DNA of 64,000 bases from NCBI RefSeq assembly GCF_013280495.1, contig NZ_JABSSX010000007.1:96692-160691 (forward strand), in the 5' to 3' direction. A program made the translations under genes and the position numbers. Below, piece by piece: positions 17,664 to 31,380 of this stretch. This stretch comes from Brevibacterium permense. GTDB taxonomy: Bacteria; Actinomycetota; Actinomycetes; Actinomycetales; Brevibacteriaceae. Every line of letters begins with the position of its first letter. The stretch's first letter is position 1. Below the pieces are notes generated by a model that did not search any database, was not told where the DNA came from, and saw only the letters and a list, made by a program, of their open reading frames with translations.

Positions 17664-17720
17664 GCGGTTCGGCCCAGCCCTCCCGCGGTTCGGCCCAGCC
17701 CTCCCGCGGTTCGGGCCAGC
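17664..17720. repeat. 21-bp tandem repeat, 2.7 copies
   Basis: The unit GCGGTTCGGCCCAGCCCTCC(C) occurs at 17664-17684, 17685-17705 and, truncated with one change, 17706-17720, between the gcl stop and the allB start. It is non-coding on the minus strand. It may alter expression of allB by copy number. Confidence 0.75.
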
Positions 17721-17735
17721 GAGACCGGGCCCGGC

Positions 17736-19529
17736 CTATTTCGCTGCGGCCAGTTCGCCCATCGGGCTCAGCGCCGTCGGAGCGTCGGCCGGGGTCTGGG
17801 CGAGCGTCTCGAACTCATTGATCTGATCGAGGGCGGTTCCCATCGAGATGTTCGTGACGCGCTCGAGGATGACCTCGACGACCACGGGCACCTGATGCTC
17901 GTCCATGAGTTCCTTGGCCACCCGCAGGCCTTCGCCGATGAGTTCGGGATCCTCGACCCGCAGCGCCTTGCACCCGAGCCCCTGGGCCACGGCCACATGG
18001 TCGACTCCGTAACCGGATGATGCGGAACCCGCGGCGTTGATATTCTCGAAGGCCAGCGACACCTCGTAGTCCATCTCGAATCCGCGCTGGGACTGGCGGA
18101 TGAGACCGAGGTAGGAGTTGTTGACGACGACGTGGACATAGGGGATCCGGTGCTGCGCGCCGACAGCGAGCCCTTCGATCATGAACTGGAAGTCGTAGTC
18201 ACCGGACAGCGCCACGACGGTCTCGCCGGGCTTGCCCTTGGCCACTCCGAGTGCGGCCGGTCCGGTCCAGCCCAAAGGACCGGCCTGTCCCGCGTTGATC
18301 CAGTGCCGGGGCCGGTAGACGTGCAGCATCTGAGCACCGGCGATCTGGCTGAGCCCGATCGTCGAGACGTAGGTGACGTCGCGGCCGAAGGCCTGGTTCA
18401 TCTCCTGATAGACGCGCTGCGGCTTGATCGGCACCTCGGTGAAGTTCGTCTTCCGGTGCTCGGTCGACTTCCGTGCCGTGCATTCGCCAGCCCAACCGGT
18501 GAAGTCCGGCAGCCCGCCCGACCGAGAGCGTGCACCCGCCAGCAGCGCATCGAGGGCGGCTCCGGCGTCCGAGGCGACTCCGTAGTCGGGAGCGAAGACG
18601 CGTCCGATCTGGGTGGGTTCGATGTCGATGTGGACGAATTTCCGACCCTTGCGGTACACGCCCAGGTCACCGGTGTGGCGGTTGGCCCAGCGGTTGCCGA
18701 TGCCGATGACGAGGTCGGATTCGAGGAAAGAGGCGTTTCCGTAGCGCACGTGCGTCTGGATTCCGACCATGCCCGCGGCCAGCAGGTGGTCATCGGGGAT
18801 CACGCCCCAGCCCATCAGGGTCGGCGAGACCGGGATTGAGGTGAGTTCGGCGAATTCGACGAGCCGGTCGGCGGCGTCGGCATTGATGATTCCCCCGCCG
18901 GCGATGATGATCGGGTGCTCCGCCTCGGCGATGAGGTCAAGGATCCTCTCCGCCTGCGCCGAGGTGGCCGCGGGCTTGGCCGGGGTCAGCGGTTCGTAGG
19001 TGTCGATGTCGAATTCGATCTCGGTCTGCTGCACGTCGATGGGCAGGTCGATGAGCACGGGTCCGGGACGGGCCGAGCGCATGAGCTGGAACGCGGTCTG
19101 GAAGACGCCGGGCACCTGTCCGGCTTCGAGCACCGTCTTGGCCATCTTCGTCACGGGCTTCGCGATCGCGGCGATGTCGACGGCCTGGAAGTCCTCCTTG
19201 TCGAGCACGGCGACGGGTGCTTGGCCGGTGATGCACAGGATCGGCTGGGAGTCCGCGGCTGCGGCGTAGAGTCCGGTGATCATGTCGGTGCCTGCCGGGC
19301 CCGAGGTGCCCAGGCAGACTCCGATGTTGCCGGGTGCCGAACGGGTGTATCCGTCGGCCATGTGGGAGGCTCCCTCGACGTGCCGGGCGAGGGTGTGGCG
19401 GATTCCGCCGTGGGCCTTCATCGCCGAGTAGAGCGGGTTGATGGCCGCTCCCGGCAGCCCGAAGGTCTCGGTGGCGCCTTCCTTTTCGAGGATGAGCACA
19501 ACGGCGTCGACTGCGCGCATGCGTGTCAT
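17736..19529 (-). CDS. gcl: Glyoxylate carboligase (tartronate-semialdehyde synthase)
   Basis: Joins two glyoxylates to tartronate semialdehyde and CO2 using thiamine diphosphate. The 597-residue protein has [13 protein letters not shown] with Val51 where other ThDP enzymes carry the catalytic glutamate, a known hallmark of Gcl. Length and the C-terminal ThDP domain ([11 protein letters not shown]... [15 protein letters not shown]) also fit. ATG preceded by AAAGGA. It lies in the order hyi-glxR-gcl on the minus strand with gaps of 35 and 91 bases, most likely one operon controlled by the site at 21396. Confidence 0.96.
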   Translation of the reverse strand: MTRMRAVDAVVLILEKEGATETFGLPGAAINPLYSAMKAHGGIRHTLARHVEGASHMADGYTRSAPGNIGVCLGTSGPAGTDMITGLYAAAADSQPILCITGQAPVAVLDKEDFQAVDIAAIAKPVTKMAKTVLEAGQVPGVFQTAFQLMRSARPGPVLIDLPIDVQQTEIEFDIDTYEPLTPAKPAATSAQAERILDLIAEAEHPIIIAGGGIINADAADRLVEFAELTSIPVSPTLMGWGVIPDDHLLAAGMVGIQTHVRYGNASFLESDLVIGIGNRWANRHTGDLGVYRKGRKFVHIDIEPTQIGRVFAPDYGVASDAGAALDALLAGARSRSGGLPDFTGWAGECTARKSTEHRKTNFTEVPIKPQRVYQEMNQAFGRDVTYVSTIGLSQIAGAQMLHVYRPRHWINAGQAGPLGWTGPAALGVAKGKPGETVVALSGDYDFQFMIEGLAVGAQHRIPYVHVVVNNSYLGLIRQSQRGFEMDYEVSLAFENINAAGSASSGYGVDHVAVAQGLGCKALRVEDPELIGEGLRVAKELMDEHQVPVVVEVILERVTNISMGTALDQINEFETLAQTPADAPTALSPMGELAAAK

Positions 19530-19620
19530 GGGTGCGTCCTTTGTTCGTGAGCCGGCGACGACGCTGTCGCCGGCTCGGTTCTTGGTTGAGTGGTGGGATC
19601 ACCGGCGCCGAGGCGGTCGT

Positions 19621-20508
19621 TCAGTTCTCGTTCTTACCGGAGAGGGCTTCGATGACGGTGAAGAGACCGGAGTGATCGAGTCCTCCGTTGCCCTGCTGCA
19701 CTGTTGCGGCGACGAGCTGGGCGACCGTGGCGCCGAGCGGGATCGCCACTCCTGCCTCGCGGGCGGCGGCGGTGACGATGCCCATGTCCTTGTGGTGGAG
19801 TTCGAGTCGGAATCCGGGGTCGAAGGAGCGGTCGAGCATCTTCTGCCCTTTCTGATCGAGCACCTTGGATCCGGCCAGCCCGCCGCCGAGGACCTGCAGG
19901 GCTGCTCCCGTCTCGACTCCATAGGCTTCGAGGAAGACGACGGCTTCGGCCAGCAGTCCGATATTGCCGGCGACCATGAGCTGGTTCGCGGCTTTGACGG
20001 TCTGGCCGGCTCCCGAGGGGCCGACGAGGACGATGGTCTTGCCGACGGCTTCGAAGACATCGGCGACGGCGTCGAAGTCGGCCTGGTCGCCGCCGACCAT
20101 GAAGGAGAGGACACCGTCGATGGCTCCGGGCTCCCCTCCGGAGACAGGGGCATCGAGCGGTTTGAGGCCGGCGGCCTTGGCCTGCTCGGCCAGGTCCTTC
20201 GCGGCGTCGGGACGGATGGTGGAGAAGTCGATCCAGGTGGCGCCGGCGGAAGCGTGGGCGAGGATTCCGTCGTCGCCGGTGACCACGGCTTCGACGTCGG
20301 GTGAGTCGGGAACCATGGTGATGATGACGTCGACCCCGTCCACCGCCTCGGCGATGGTGGCGGCGGCACTGCCTCCCGCCTCGGCGAGGGCGTCGGCCTT
20401 GGCCGGGGTGCGGTTGAAGCCGCGGACGTCGAATCCGCGCGCGACGAGATTCTTGGCCATGGGCAGGCCCATGATTCCGAGTCCGATGAAAGCGATGGTC
20501 TTGGACAT
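19621..20508 (-). CDS. glxR: 2-Hydroxy-3-oxopropionate (tartronate semialdehyde) reductase
   Basis: Reduces tartronate semialdehyde to D-glycerate with NAD(P)H. The 295-residue beta-hydroxyacid dehydrogenase has the Rossmann segment IGLGIMGLPMAKNL (8-21), the substrate motif DAPVSGG (119-125) and the catalytic lysine Lys172 in GQTVKAANQLMVAGNI. The frame is open upstream to 20655, but homology starts at ATG 20508. The middle gene of hyi-glxR-gcl; 35 bases separate it from hyi. Confidence 0.94.
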   Translation of the reverse strand: MSKTIAFIGLGIMGLPMAKNLVARGFDVRGFNRTPAKADALAEAGGSAAATIAEAVDGVDVIITMVPDSPDVEAVVTGDDGILAHASAGATWIDFSTIRPDAAKDLAEQAKAAGLKPLDAPVSGGEPGAIDGVLSFMVGGDQADFDAVADVFEAVGKTIVLVGPSGAGQTVKAANQLMVAGNIGLLAEAVVFLEAYGVETGAALQVLGGGLAGSKVLDQKGQKMLDRSFDPGFRLELHHKDMGIVTAAAREAGVAIPLGATVAQLVAATVQQGNGGLDHSGLFTVIEALSGKNEN

Positions 20509-20543
20509 GGTGGGGGTTTCCTTCGAGTCGTCGGTGGTGATGT

Positions 20544-21368
20544 TCAGGCGGTCTGGGCGGCGCGGTCGAGCCAGTCGAAGGCGGTGGCGCGGTCCTGTTT
20601 GTATTCGAGTGCCACGCCTCCGGTGTAGCCGAGGTCGTAGGCGCGGTCGATCCAATCGCGCAGCGGCAGCGATCCGGTGCCGGGTGCTCCGCGGCCGTCG
20701 GCGTCGGCGATCTGGATGTGGCCGAAGTTCGCGGCTTCGGCTTCGATGACGGCCGCGACATCGTCGCCGTTGACGTGCATGTGGTAGAAGTCGGCGAGCA
20801 CGGCGATGTTCTCGGGCCGGTCGGCGCGGATGCGTCCGACGACCTCGGCGGCGTCGGCGTAGCGCTTGAGCGGGTAGGCCTCGGCCCCGGAGACGGGTTC
20901 GACGAGGACGGTTCCGCCGATCTCGGCGACCTTGCCGGCGGCCAGCGCCAGGTTGGCGGCGGCCGTGGCGTCCTGAGCGGCGGTGTCCTGGCCGTCGGCG
21001 CGCAGCCCGTAGAGGGCGTTGAAGGCGCGGCAGCCGGTGCGACGGCCGATTTCGACGACGATGTCGACGTTCTTCGCGAAGTTCTCTTCGGCGCCGATGA
21101 TCGAGACCCTTCCGCGATCGCCGGCTGCCATGTTCCCGGCCCAGAAGTTCAGGCCTTTGAGGGCGACGCCAGCGGATTCGAGGGAAGCGATGAACTCATC
21201 GACCTCCGCCGAGGATGGGCTCGGGTTCCCGTCGAAGGGCCACCAGAATTCGACCTCGTCGAAACCGGCGTCCTTAGCGGCCTGAGCGCGCTCGAGAACG
21301 GGCAGTTCGGTGAGCAGGGTGGAGCAGTTGAGGACGTAGCTGTCAGGTGAGGTGAAGTCCTGGGACAT
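20544..21368 (-). CDS. hyi: Hydroxypyruvate isomerase
   Basis: Interconverts hydroxypyruvate and tartronate semialdehyde. The 274-residue TIM barrel of the Hyi/xylose isomerase-like family has FWWPFDGNPSPS, LNFWAGNMAAGDRG and HIQIADADGRGAPGTG, typical of Hyi. Start at ATG 21368, preceded by AAAGGAGAG; an in-frame ATG at 21422 would extend through the putative operator and lacks similarity. First gene of the glyoxylate operon. Confidence 0.93.
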   Translation of the reverse strand: MSQDFTSPDSYVLNCSTLLTELPVLERAQAAKDAGFDEVEFWWPFDGNPSPSSAEVDEFIASLESAGVALKGLNFWAGNMAAGDRGRVSIIGAEENFAKNVDIVVEIGRRTGCRAFNALYGLRADGQDTAAQDATAAANLALAAGKVAEIGGTVLVEPVSGAEAYPLKRYADAAEVVGRIRADRPENIAVLADFYHMHVNGDDVAAVIEAEAANFGHIQIADADGRGAPGTGSLPLRDWIDRAYDLGYTGGVALEYKQDRATAFDWLDRAAQTA

Positions 21369-21395
21369 GGAGCTCTCCTTTGAGTTGCCGCTATT

Positions 21396-21409
21396 TTCCG
21401 TATTGTGGA
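21396..21409. promoter_or_regulatory. Putative IclR-type operator, site C
   Basis: TTCCGTATTGTGGA followed by A completes TTCC-N7-GGAA. It is centred about 35 bases before the hyi start, in the promoter of hyi-glxR-gcl. A second TTCC (21417) and a GTGAAA stretch follow within 20 bases. Confidence 0.6.
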
Positions 21410-21478
21410 AGTATGTTTCCATTCAGTGAAATCAGCATAAGTTGCCCGCGGTGGTCCCGTCAAGACTTTCCCTAATTG

Positions 21479-21534
21479 CTACCTGACGGCGGCCCAGCCA
21501 CCGCGCGCGAGGTTGCTGGGCCGCCGTCAGGTAG
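21479..21534. repeat. 56-bp palindromic element, copy 3
   Basis: CTACCTGACGGCGGCCCAGC... to GGTAG, with AATT on both sides (TAATTG left, TAATTGGGG right). It begins 9 bases after the guaD stop on the minus strand and lies upstream of the hyi promoter, so it separates two transcription units. Confidence 0.85.
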
Positions 21535-21543
21535 TAATTGGGG

Positions 21544-22821
21544 TCAGAGAGGGGTGCCGTTGACCCAGACGCCGGCGATGTCGGCAGGGGTGCCCATGGC
21601 GAAGATCTTCGCTAAGGCGTCCTCGTCGTCGGCGGCGTGGCGGATGCCGACGTCCAAGGGCTGTCCCTCGGCCGGGCGGACGAGCACAGCGTCGAAGCGC
21701 TTGCCCGGACTCAGCACCCCGACCTCATCGAGCTCGAGCGCTTCGGCGCCTGCAGACGTCGCCAGGTGCAGCAGATGCGCGGAGGTCAACGCCACTCCAC
21801 CGGACGGATCGAGCTGCTGCATGAAGTACGACTGCACGCCCTCCTTGAGCAGGTTGAACCCAGTGCCCGCTCCGACGTCCGAACCCAGAGCCACCCGGAC
21901 GCCTGACTCGATATGCCGGCGCAGCGGGAAGAAGCCGCTGGCCAGAGCCGAGTTCGAGGTCGGGCAGTGCGCGACCACGGATCCAGCCTCGGCCATCCGC
22001 GCCAGTTCCCGATCCTGCGGGTGGAGGTTGTGCGCGAGCACGGTGCGCCGACCGACGAGTCCCGCCCGGTCGTACGTATCGAGATAATCACGAGCCTCCG
22101 GGTGGATCTGCGCGACCCCGGAGATCTCATCGACGTTCTCGTTCAGGTGCGAGGTCACCCAGATGCCCGGGTTCTCCTCCACGAGGCGGCCGCCGGCAGC
22201 CAGCAGCTCCGGTCCCGCGGAGAACGAGAATCGCGGGGTCACCGCGTAGCGCAGTCGTCCCTGGCCGTGCCACCGGTCGATGAGCGCTTGGCTCTCCTCG
22301 GTCGAACGCTCCACGTCGGTGAGCAGCGCATCGGGCAGGTTCCGGTCGCTGGTGACCAGCCCGGAGGTGATCCGCAGCCCCGATGCTGAAGCGGCGGCGA
22401 AGAAGGCGTCCATGGCGCCCGCGAAGTGCGAACCGAAGACCATCGCCGAGGTGGTCCCCGCCGAGATCAGTCCCGTGAGGAATTCGCCGGCCACCGCCTT
22501 CGCGTAAGCCGGGTCGGCGAGCTTCGCCTCTTCGGGCAGGGCGCACTGGTCGAGCCAGTCGAGCAGCGGCCGTCCGAGATGGCCGATGGCCCTGACCTGC
22601 GGCAGATGGACGTGGGTGTCGATGAGTCCGGGGATGAGCACGCCGTCGCGGAGGTCGACGACTTGCGCCTCGGGATGCTCCGCCCGGGCAGTGTCGAAAT
22701 CGGTGCGGGAGGTGATGAGTCCGTCGTCGACGACGAGGGCGATATCGGCAGCCGAGCGCAGCCGGCCGCCGGTGAATGGGTTGTCCGGCGTATCGAAGAC
22801 GCGGGCGCGGTAGATGACCAC
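21544..22821 (-). CDS. guaD: Guanine deaminase
   Basis: Deaminates guanine to xanthine. The 425-residue amidohydrolase has DTHVHLPQ (68-75, metal His70 and His72), HLNEN, LAHNLHPQDRELARM, AHCPTSNSALASGFFPLR and ALGSDVGAGTGFNLL, all in the guanine deaminase pattern. GTG start after AGGAGAACCGCT. It is the last gene of the xdhA-xdhB-xdhC-guaD unit, 48 bases after xdhC, and supplies xanthine for the dehydrogenase. A related amidohydrolase activity (8-oxoguanine deaminase) is less likely. Confidence 0.92.
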   Translation of the reverse strand: MVIYRARVFDTPDNPFTGGRLRSAADIALVVDDGLITSRTDFDTARAEHPEAQVVDLRDGVLIPGLIDTHVHLPQVRAIGHLGRPLLDWLDQCALPEEAKLADPAYAKAVAGEFLTGLISAGTTSAMVFGSHFAGAMDAFFAAASASGLRITSGLVTSDRNLPDALLTDVERSTEESQALIDRWHGQGRLRYAVTPRFSFSAGPELLAAGGRLVEENPGIWVTSHLNENVDEISGVAQIHPEARDYLDTYDRAGLVGRRTVLAHNLHPQDRELARMAEAGSVVAHCPTSNSALASGFFPLRRHIESGVRVALGSDVGAGTGFNLLKEGVQSYFMQQLDPSGGVALTSAHLLHLATSAGAEALELDEVGVLSPGKRFDAVLVRPAEGQPLDVGIRHAADDEDALAKIFAMGTPADIAGVWVNGTPL

Positions 22822-22869
22822 AGCGGTTCTCCTAGAGTCAGTGGTGGCGAAAGTCAGTGGTGGTGATGG

Positions 22870-23651
22870 TCAGGCCATGCGGCCGAGCAGATCCGCGGCG
22901 ACGCTCACGGCGATCGTCGCGGGTGCTTTGCCGGGCAGGTCGGGCAGCCCGATGGGGCACCGGATGGTGTCGATGGCCTCGGGCGCGAAGCCTTCGGAGG
23001 CGAGGTTCTTGCGGAAGCGCTGCCATTTCGCGTTCGAGCCGATGAGCCCGATCGATCCGAGGTCGCCGCGGGTCAGCGCCGCGGAGCACAGGTGCAGGTC
23101 CTCGGCATGGTCATGGGTCATGATGACCACGTGCGCTCCGGCCGGCAGCTCCGTGATCACCTCTTCCCCGACGACAGCGAATTCGCGGCGGATCCGCGCC
23201 ACCGGCTCCTCCAACTCGTCGAGAGCCTCGAGCTGTTCCGGCCGTGAATCGGACACGGTCAGGTCGAGATCGTGGCGGGCGAGGATCCGGGTGAGTTCGA
23301 GTCCGATGTTGCCGATGCCGAAGATCGCCACCGAGGCGGGCACGGGCAGGGGTTCGAAGAGCATGGTGACCTCTCCGCCGCAGCATTGGCGACCGTATTT
23401 GGCCGGAGCCTTGTCGTTGAGCCGCAGGGTGAGCATCTCCGGAGCTGTCTGCCCCTCGGAGAGCAGTTCCCGGGCACGGGTGAGGGCCGTCATCTCGAGA
23501 TTGCCCCCGCCGATGGTCCCGAACAGGTCATCAGCGGTGGCGATCATCTTCGCTCCCGCCTCGCGCGGGGCATGCCCGCGCACCGCGGCGAGAGTGACGA
23601 GGACAGCCGGCACCCGAGCTGCGCGAAGCTCGGCTGCGGTGTCCATCCAGG

Positions 23652-23655
<4 letters not shown>
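22870..23655 (-). CDS. xdhC: Xanthine dehydrogenase accessory protein XdhC
   Basis: XdhC binds the molybdenum cofactor, promotes its sulfuration and inserts it into xanthine dehydrogenase. The 261-residue product has the XdhC/CoxI N-terminal domain (LVTLAAVRGHAPREAGAKM, IGGGNLEM), the conserved CCGGEVTMLFEPL segment and a C-terminal Rossmann domain (FGIGNIGLEL, then IGLIGSNAKW). The ATG overlaps the xdhB stop (23652-23655). It is soluble and acts only in maturation. Confidence 0.93.
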
Positions 23656-27487
<3,832 letters not shown>

Positions 27488-27682
27488 CGCACTTCACACC
27501 TCCCGCGCCTCTCCACTGAGGCGCACAGTGCATGGTTGGAACAATTTGCTTCGTTCTTCGAGCCTCTGGTTATCCATGCGAACAGCGCAGAAGAACGTGG
27601 AAGAGGGGACTGGACGTCCCCGCAGGTCAAGCCCCGTGGGCGATCTGGCCCTTTCCCCAAGCTGAGTGTCCAACCATTGTTC

Positions 27683-29149
27683 TCATGCCCCCAAGATAGC
27701 CGAAATCGGGCCGCGAACGAAGTACAGGACGAATCCGGCCGAGACGACCCACAGCAGCCAGTGGACCTGGCGGGCACGGTTGCTCATGGCGTGGATGAGC
27801 GCCCAGGAGATGAATCCGACGCCGATTCCGTTGGCGATCGAATAGGTCAGCGGCATCGTCACCATGGTGAGGAAGACCGGCAGCGAGGTGCGGAAGTCGG
27901 TCATGTCGATCTCACGGATCTGCGTGACCATCATGGCGCCGACGACGACGAGCGCCGCGGCTCCGGCTTCCATCGGGATGACGGCGATGAGCGGTGAGAA
28001 GAACATCGACAGCAGGAACAGCACACCGGTGATGCAGGCGGCCAGACCCGTGCGCGCGCCTTCGGCGATTCCGGCTGCGGAGTCGACGAAGACCGTGTTC
28101 GACGATGCGGAGGCACCGCCGCCGAAGACCGCGCCGAGACCTTCGACGATGAAGGCTCCGCGGATGCGCGGGAACATTCCGTCCTCGGTCTGCAGCCCGG
28201 CGCTGCGGGCCAATCCGGTCATCGAGCCCATGGCATCGAAGAAGTTCGTGAACACGAGGGTGAACACGAGCATCGTGGCCGCGAGGACTCCGATGTGCTG
28301 GAAGCCGCCGACAAGGTCGAAGGCGCCGATGAGACCGAAGTCGGGAAGCGCGATGACCTGTTTCGGAAATTCCGGCGCGGAGAGGTTCCAGCCCAGCGGG
28401 TCCGGATTGACCGGGTCGCCGACGGTTCCGAGCTTCGCGAACGCCTGGATGATGATCGCGGCGATCGTGGCCACGATGATGCCGATGAGGATGCCGCCGG
28501 GAATCCTCCGCGCCACGAGGATGCCGATGAGGACCAGCGCGAAGACGAAGACCAGCGTCGGCAGGGAGCCGATCGATCCGTCCTGACCCAGCTGGACGGG
28601 TGGGCCGGACGGGGTGCGGGTGACGAACCCTGCGTTGACGAAGCCGATGAAGGCGATGAAGAGTCCGATGCCCACAGTGATCGCGATCTTCAGCGCATGT
28701 GGGACGGCGTTGAAGATCGCGGTGCGGATGCCCGTGGCACCGAGGACGACGATGATGACGCCGTTGATGACCACCAGCCCCATCGCATCGGCCCAGGTGA
28801 CCTCCTGGACGACGGAGACGGCGAGGAAGCTGTTCATGCCCAGGCCTGCGGCCAGGCCGAAGGGCAGTCGGGCGACGATGCCGAAGAGAATCGTGATGAC
28901 GCCAGCGACGAGCCCGGTGACCGCGGTCAGCTGGGCGAAGTCGAGGCTGTCTCCGGCGATGTCCTGGGAACCGCCGAGGATGAGCGGATTGAGGACGACG
29001 ATATAGGCCATCGCGAAGAAGGCGACGATGCCGCCGCGGATCTCCTGCTTGATCGTCGAGCCTCGATGGGTGATTTCGAAGAATTTGTCGAGAAGCCCCG
29101 GTCTCGAAGATGCGGTCTGCACCGCTTGGTCGTTGTCAGCCATTTTCAT
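27683..29149 (-). CDS. NCS2 family purine permease (AzgA/PbuG type)
   Basis: A membrane permease of 488 residues with about 13 hydrophobic segments. The N-terminal block TIKQEIRGGIVAFFAMAYIVVLNPLIL and AGLGMNSFLAVSVV, together with GVVGALFGGGASASSNT-like spacing in the middle, fit the hypoxanthine/guanine branch of NCS2. It probably imports guanine, hypoxanthine or adenine for the xdh/guaD operon next to it. The ATG at 29149 is preceded by GAGGTGG; the next ATG, two codons on, is possible. A TTCC-N7-GGAA site lies 129 bases upstream. Confidence 0.9.
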   Translation of the reverse strand: MKMADNDQAVQTASSRPGLLDKFFEITHRGSTIKQEIRGGIVAFFAMAYIVVLNPLILGGSQDIAGDSLDFAQLTAVTGLVAGVITILFGIVARLPFGLAAGLGMNSFLAVSVVQEVTWADAMGLVVINGVIIVVLGATGIRTAIFNAVPHALKIAITVGIGLFIAFIGFVNAGFVTRTPSGPPVQLGQDGSIGSLPTLVFVFALVLIGILVARRIPGGILIGIIVATIAAIIIQAFAKLGTVGDPVNPDPLGWNLSAPEFPKQVIALPDFGLIGAFDLVGGFQHIGVLAATMLVFTLVFTNFFDAMGSMTGLARSAGLQTEDGMFPRIRGAFIVEGLGAVFGGGASASSNTVFVDSAAGIAEGARTGLAACITGVLFLLSMFFSPLIAVIPMEAGAAALVVVGAMMVTQIREIDMTDFRTSLPVFLTMVTMPLTYSIANGIGVGFISWALIHAMSNRARQVHWLLWVVSAGFVLYFVRGPISAILGA

Positions 29150-29277
29150 GGACCACCTCAGGTTGTTCGATTTGGTCAGCCGGCGACATCATCGTCGTCG
29201 GCCTTGCGCCTTGAACATGCGCAGTGAAGCAGTCGAGTCTTCAGCCCCGGATACCGGACCGGGATACCCAAAATTAA

Positions 29278-29292
29278 TTCCATATCCCGGAA
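29278..29292. promoter_or_regulatory. Putative IclR-type operator, site D
   Basis: TTCCATATCCCGGAA matches the TTCC-N-TAT-N3-GGAA form of sites A-C and lies in the leader of the purine permease gene, 129 bases before its ATG. It has both arms intact. Confidence 0.45.
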
Positions 29293-29395
29293 AACTCTTT
29301 CTGTTTCACCGAGCAAGTCTCGCCGCTCGACCCTGGTGCGTCAATCATCACACCTCTGCCCGCGCCGATGCCATCCTTCGACGAGACAGACGAAA

Positions 29396-29423
29396 CCCCT
29401 GACCAGAAACGTCTGATCAGGGG
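29396..29423 (-). terminator. Hairpin after tRNA-Ser
   Basis: CCCCTGACCAGA (29396-29407) and TCTGATCAGGGG (29412-29423) form a 12-bp stem with one mismatch, 8 bases beyond the encoded CCA of the minus-strand tRNA-Ser. TTTCGTCTGTCTCG follows in the direction of transcription. Confidence 0.7.
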
Positions 29424-29430
29424 CTTCCCT

Positions 29431-29522
29431 TGGCGGTGGCGGTGGGATTTGAACCCACGGTAGGGGGGTTGCCCTACACAACATTTCGAGTGTTGCACCT
29501 TCGGCCGCTCGGACACGCCACC
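29431..29522 (-). tRNA. tRNA-Ser(CGA)
   Basis: On the minus strand the acceptor arm GGTGGCG pairs with CGCCACC. The anticodon loop CTCGAAA between CAACA and TGTTG gives anticodon CGA (reads UCG). A long variable arm (TGTAGGGCAACCCCCCTACC) and T-arm GTGGGTTCAAATCCCAC are class II, as expected for serine. Discriminator G and a templated CCA end at 29431. Confidence 0.95.
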
Positions 29523-29585
29523 GCCGACAACTGTACAGCGGTGCACTTTCTGCGTCCAAATCGGTTCACCGTGAGCTGGGACACG

Positions 29586-30038
29586 TCAGCGTCTGGCCCC
29601 GAAGAACCCCCTCAGCAGGGCCCGGCTCTCCTCCGCCCGGACGCCCGAGGTGACCTGCGGATGGTGGAGTGCGGCGCGGTCGCGCAGCAGATCCCAGACC
29701 GAGCCGACCGCCCCGGCCTTGTCGTCATAGGCCCCGAAGACGACCCTGTCGATGCGGGAGCCGACGAGGGCTCCGGCGCACATGGCGCACGGTTCCAGGG
29801 TGACGACGAGGGTGCAGCCGTCCAGGCGCCACTCGCCCCTCGCCGAGGCAGCGGCTGAGATCGCCATGAGTTCCGCGTGGCCGAGCGGGTCGGCATCGAC
29901 CTCGCGTCGATTGTGACCGCGCCCGATGATCACTCCGTTACTGTCGATGACCACGGCCCCGACGGGAACGTCGTCATGAGCCGGCGCCAGGGCCGCCTCG
30001 GCGAGGGCATGACCCATCCATTCATCGAGCCGGGTCAC
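29586..30038 (-). CDS. tadA: tRNA adenosine(34) deaminase
   Basis: Converts A34 to inosine in tRNA-Arg(ACG). The 150-residue cytidine-deaminase-fold protein has HAELMAI (zinc His54, catalytic Glu56) and PCAMCAGA (zinc Cys84 and Cys87), and VPVGAVVID at 24-32. GTG start. It follows the TadA-associated gene by 11 bases on the same strand and the two are probably co-transcribed. Confidence 0.92.
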   Translation of the reverse strand: MTRLDEWMGHALAEAALAPAHDDVPVGAVVIDSNGVIIGRGHNRREVDADPLGHAELMAISAAASARGEWRLDGCTLVVTLEPCAMCAGALVGSRIDRVVFGAYDDKAGAVGSVWDLLRDRAALHHPQVTSGVRAEESRALLRGFFGARR

Positions 30039-30049
30039 GGACGCAGCGG

Positions 30050-30601
30050 TCAGCGTGCGGCCTCGAGCTGATCAGCGAAGCCGACGGTCTCACCGACATG
30101 GGCGACGACGCGGGCCGGGTCGGATCGATAGCTTTCGACCTGGTCGATGAGGGTGGCGGCCGGAACTCCGCGGTCGGAGTAGATGTCGGCGTCTCCGCCC
30201 CATTCGGCATCGGCGTCGAACTCGAGCATTTCGACTTCGTCTTCGTCGTCCTCCTCGTCGACGGCGGTCTCGTCCTCCTCGGCGCCGAAGTCCTCTTCGG
30301 GTTCGGCCTCGTAGGCATCGGGACGGGAATCGAGGAAGTCGGCGAAGATCTCTGCGAAGGGGCTCGCCTCGACTGCGGCGAGATCGGAGAGGAAGACCTT
30401 GACCTCGTTGTTCCGGCACAGGCGCACGAGCCCGAACCATTCGTCTTCGTGTTCGATGACGGCCACCGCCTCTCCGTCGTCGCCGGCGGCGGAGCGCATC
30501 ATGTCGACGAGGTCGTCGAGGTCGTTCGCGTCACGGACGTCGACGTCGAGGGCGCGGAAGCCGTCGCCGGAGTCGGTCAGGATCTCAGTGAAGTACGACA
30601 T
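30050..30601 (-). CDS. tRNA adenosine deaminase-associated protein
   Basis: A 183-residue acidic protein of the family found next to tadA in actinobacteria. MSYFTEILT at the N-terminus and [27 protein letters not shown] at about 48-75 are recognisable; residues 98-140 are almost all Glu/Asp, and it ends [14 protein letters not shown]. The open frame continues upstream across the divergent upp promoter, but the homology and an ATG at 30601 set the start. Its biochemical role is not established; position suggests a partner of TadA. Confidence 0.85.
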   Translation of the reverse strand: MSYFTEILTDSGDGFRALDVDVRDANDLDDLVDMMRSAAGDDGEAVAVIEHEDEWFGLVRLCRNNEVKVFLSDLAAVEASPFAEIFADFLDSRPDAYEAEPEEDFGAEEDETAVDEEDDEDEVEMLEFDADAEWGGDADIYSDRGVPAATLIDQVESYRSDPARVVAHVGETVGFADQLEAAR

Positions 30602-30673
30602 GCCTCCATTGTGAACTCTTCGTCCCGCGTTGACCACTGCCGGAGGAGTGAACTTCTCCCGTACCATTTGGGT

Positions 30674-31312
30674 ATGCATCTTCACGTAGCCGATCACCCG
30701 CTCATCGCCCATAAGCTCACTGCACTGCGGGATCAGTTCACGGACTCCGCGCGCTTCCGCCAGCTCACCGAAGAGCTCGTCATGCTCCTGGCGTACGAGG
30801 CCACACGCTCGGTGTCGGTCGAGGACAAGGAGATCTCGACCCCCGTATCGACGTTCACCGGCACCAAACTTGCCGAACCCCGCCCGATCGTCGTGCCCAT
30901 CCTGCGCGCCGGGCTCGGCATGCTCGACGGAATGCTGCGCATCCTGCCCACCGCCGAGGTGGGCTTCCTCGGCATGGTCCGCGACGAGACGACCTTCGAG
31001 CCCAGCGCCTATGCCGATCGCCTGCCCGATGACCTCACCGGACGGCAGATCTTCGTCGTCGATCCGATGCTCGCCACCGGCGGCACCCTGGCGATGGCCA
31101 TCGACTTCCTGCTCGCCCGCGGGGCCCGCGATGTCACCGCCGTGTGCCTCGTCTCCGCCCCCGAGGGCGTCCAGCGCATCGAGCGCGACTACAGCGATTC
31201 GGCGGAGGTGAAGATCTACACTGCCGCACTCGACGAGAAGCTCAACGAGAAGGGCTACATCGTGCCCGGACTCGGCGATGCCGGGGACCGGATGTACGGA
31301 ATCGTTGACTGA
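30674..31312 (+). CDS. upp: Uracil phosphoribosyltransferase
   Basis: Salvages uracil to UMP with PRPP. The 212-residue product has [15 protein letters not shown], the PRPP-binding stretch [16 protein letters not shown] (about 130-145) and the C-terminal uracil site [16 protein letters not shown]. The frame is open far upstream, but [16 protein letters not shown] is the family start. Divergent from the TadA-associated gene and followed by two hairpins. Confidence 0.96.
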   Translation: MHLHVADHPLIAHKLTALRDQFTDSARFRQLTEELVMLLAYEATRSVSVEDKEISTPVSTFTGTKLAEPRPIVVPILRAGLGMLDGMLRILPTAEVGFLGMVRDETTFEPSAYADRLPDDLTGRQIFVVDPMLATGGTLAMAIDFLLARGARDVTAVCLVSAPEGVQRIERDYSDSAEVKIYTAALDEKLNEKGYIVPGLGDAGDRMYGIVD

Positions 31313-31350
31313 CGGCACGCGCGGATGACGATTTCGGTCGCCATCCGCGG

Positions 31351-31380
31351 CGACTGTGACGTCATAGTTCGTCACAGTCG
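31351..31380 (+). terminator. Terminator of upp
   Basis: CGACTGTGACG (31351-31361) pairs perfectly with CGTCACAGTCG (31370-31380) around an 8-base loop, followed by TCTCATTTTCGG. A second, weaker hairpin (GCGGATG...CATCCGC, 31321-31347) precedes it. Confidence 0.75.

Noticed and set aside
17664..17720. CRISPR-like repeat
   Set aside because: Units are directly adjacent with no spacers and no cas genes are present; no CRISPR array was seen anywhere in the window.
22837..22863. Direct repeat GTCAGTGGTGG, two copies 16 bases apart
   Set aside because: Too short and confined to the small gap between xdhC and guaD; no functional meaning can be supported.
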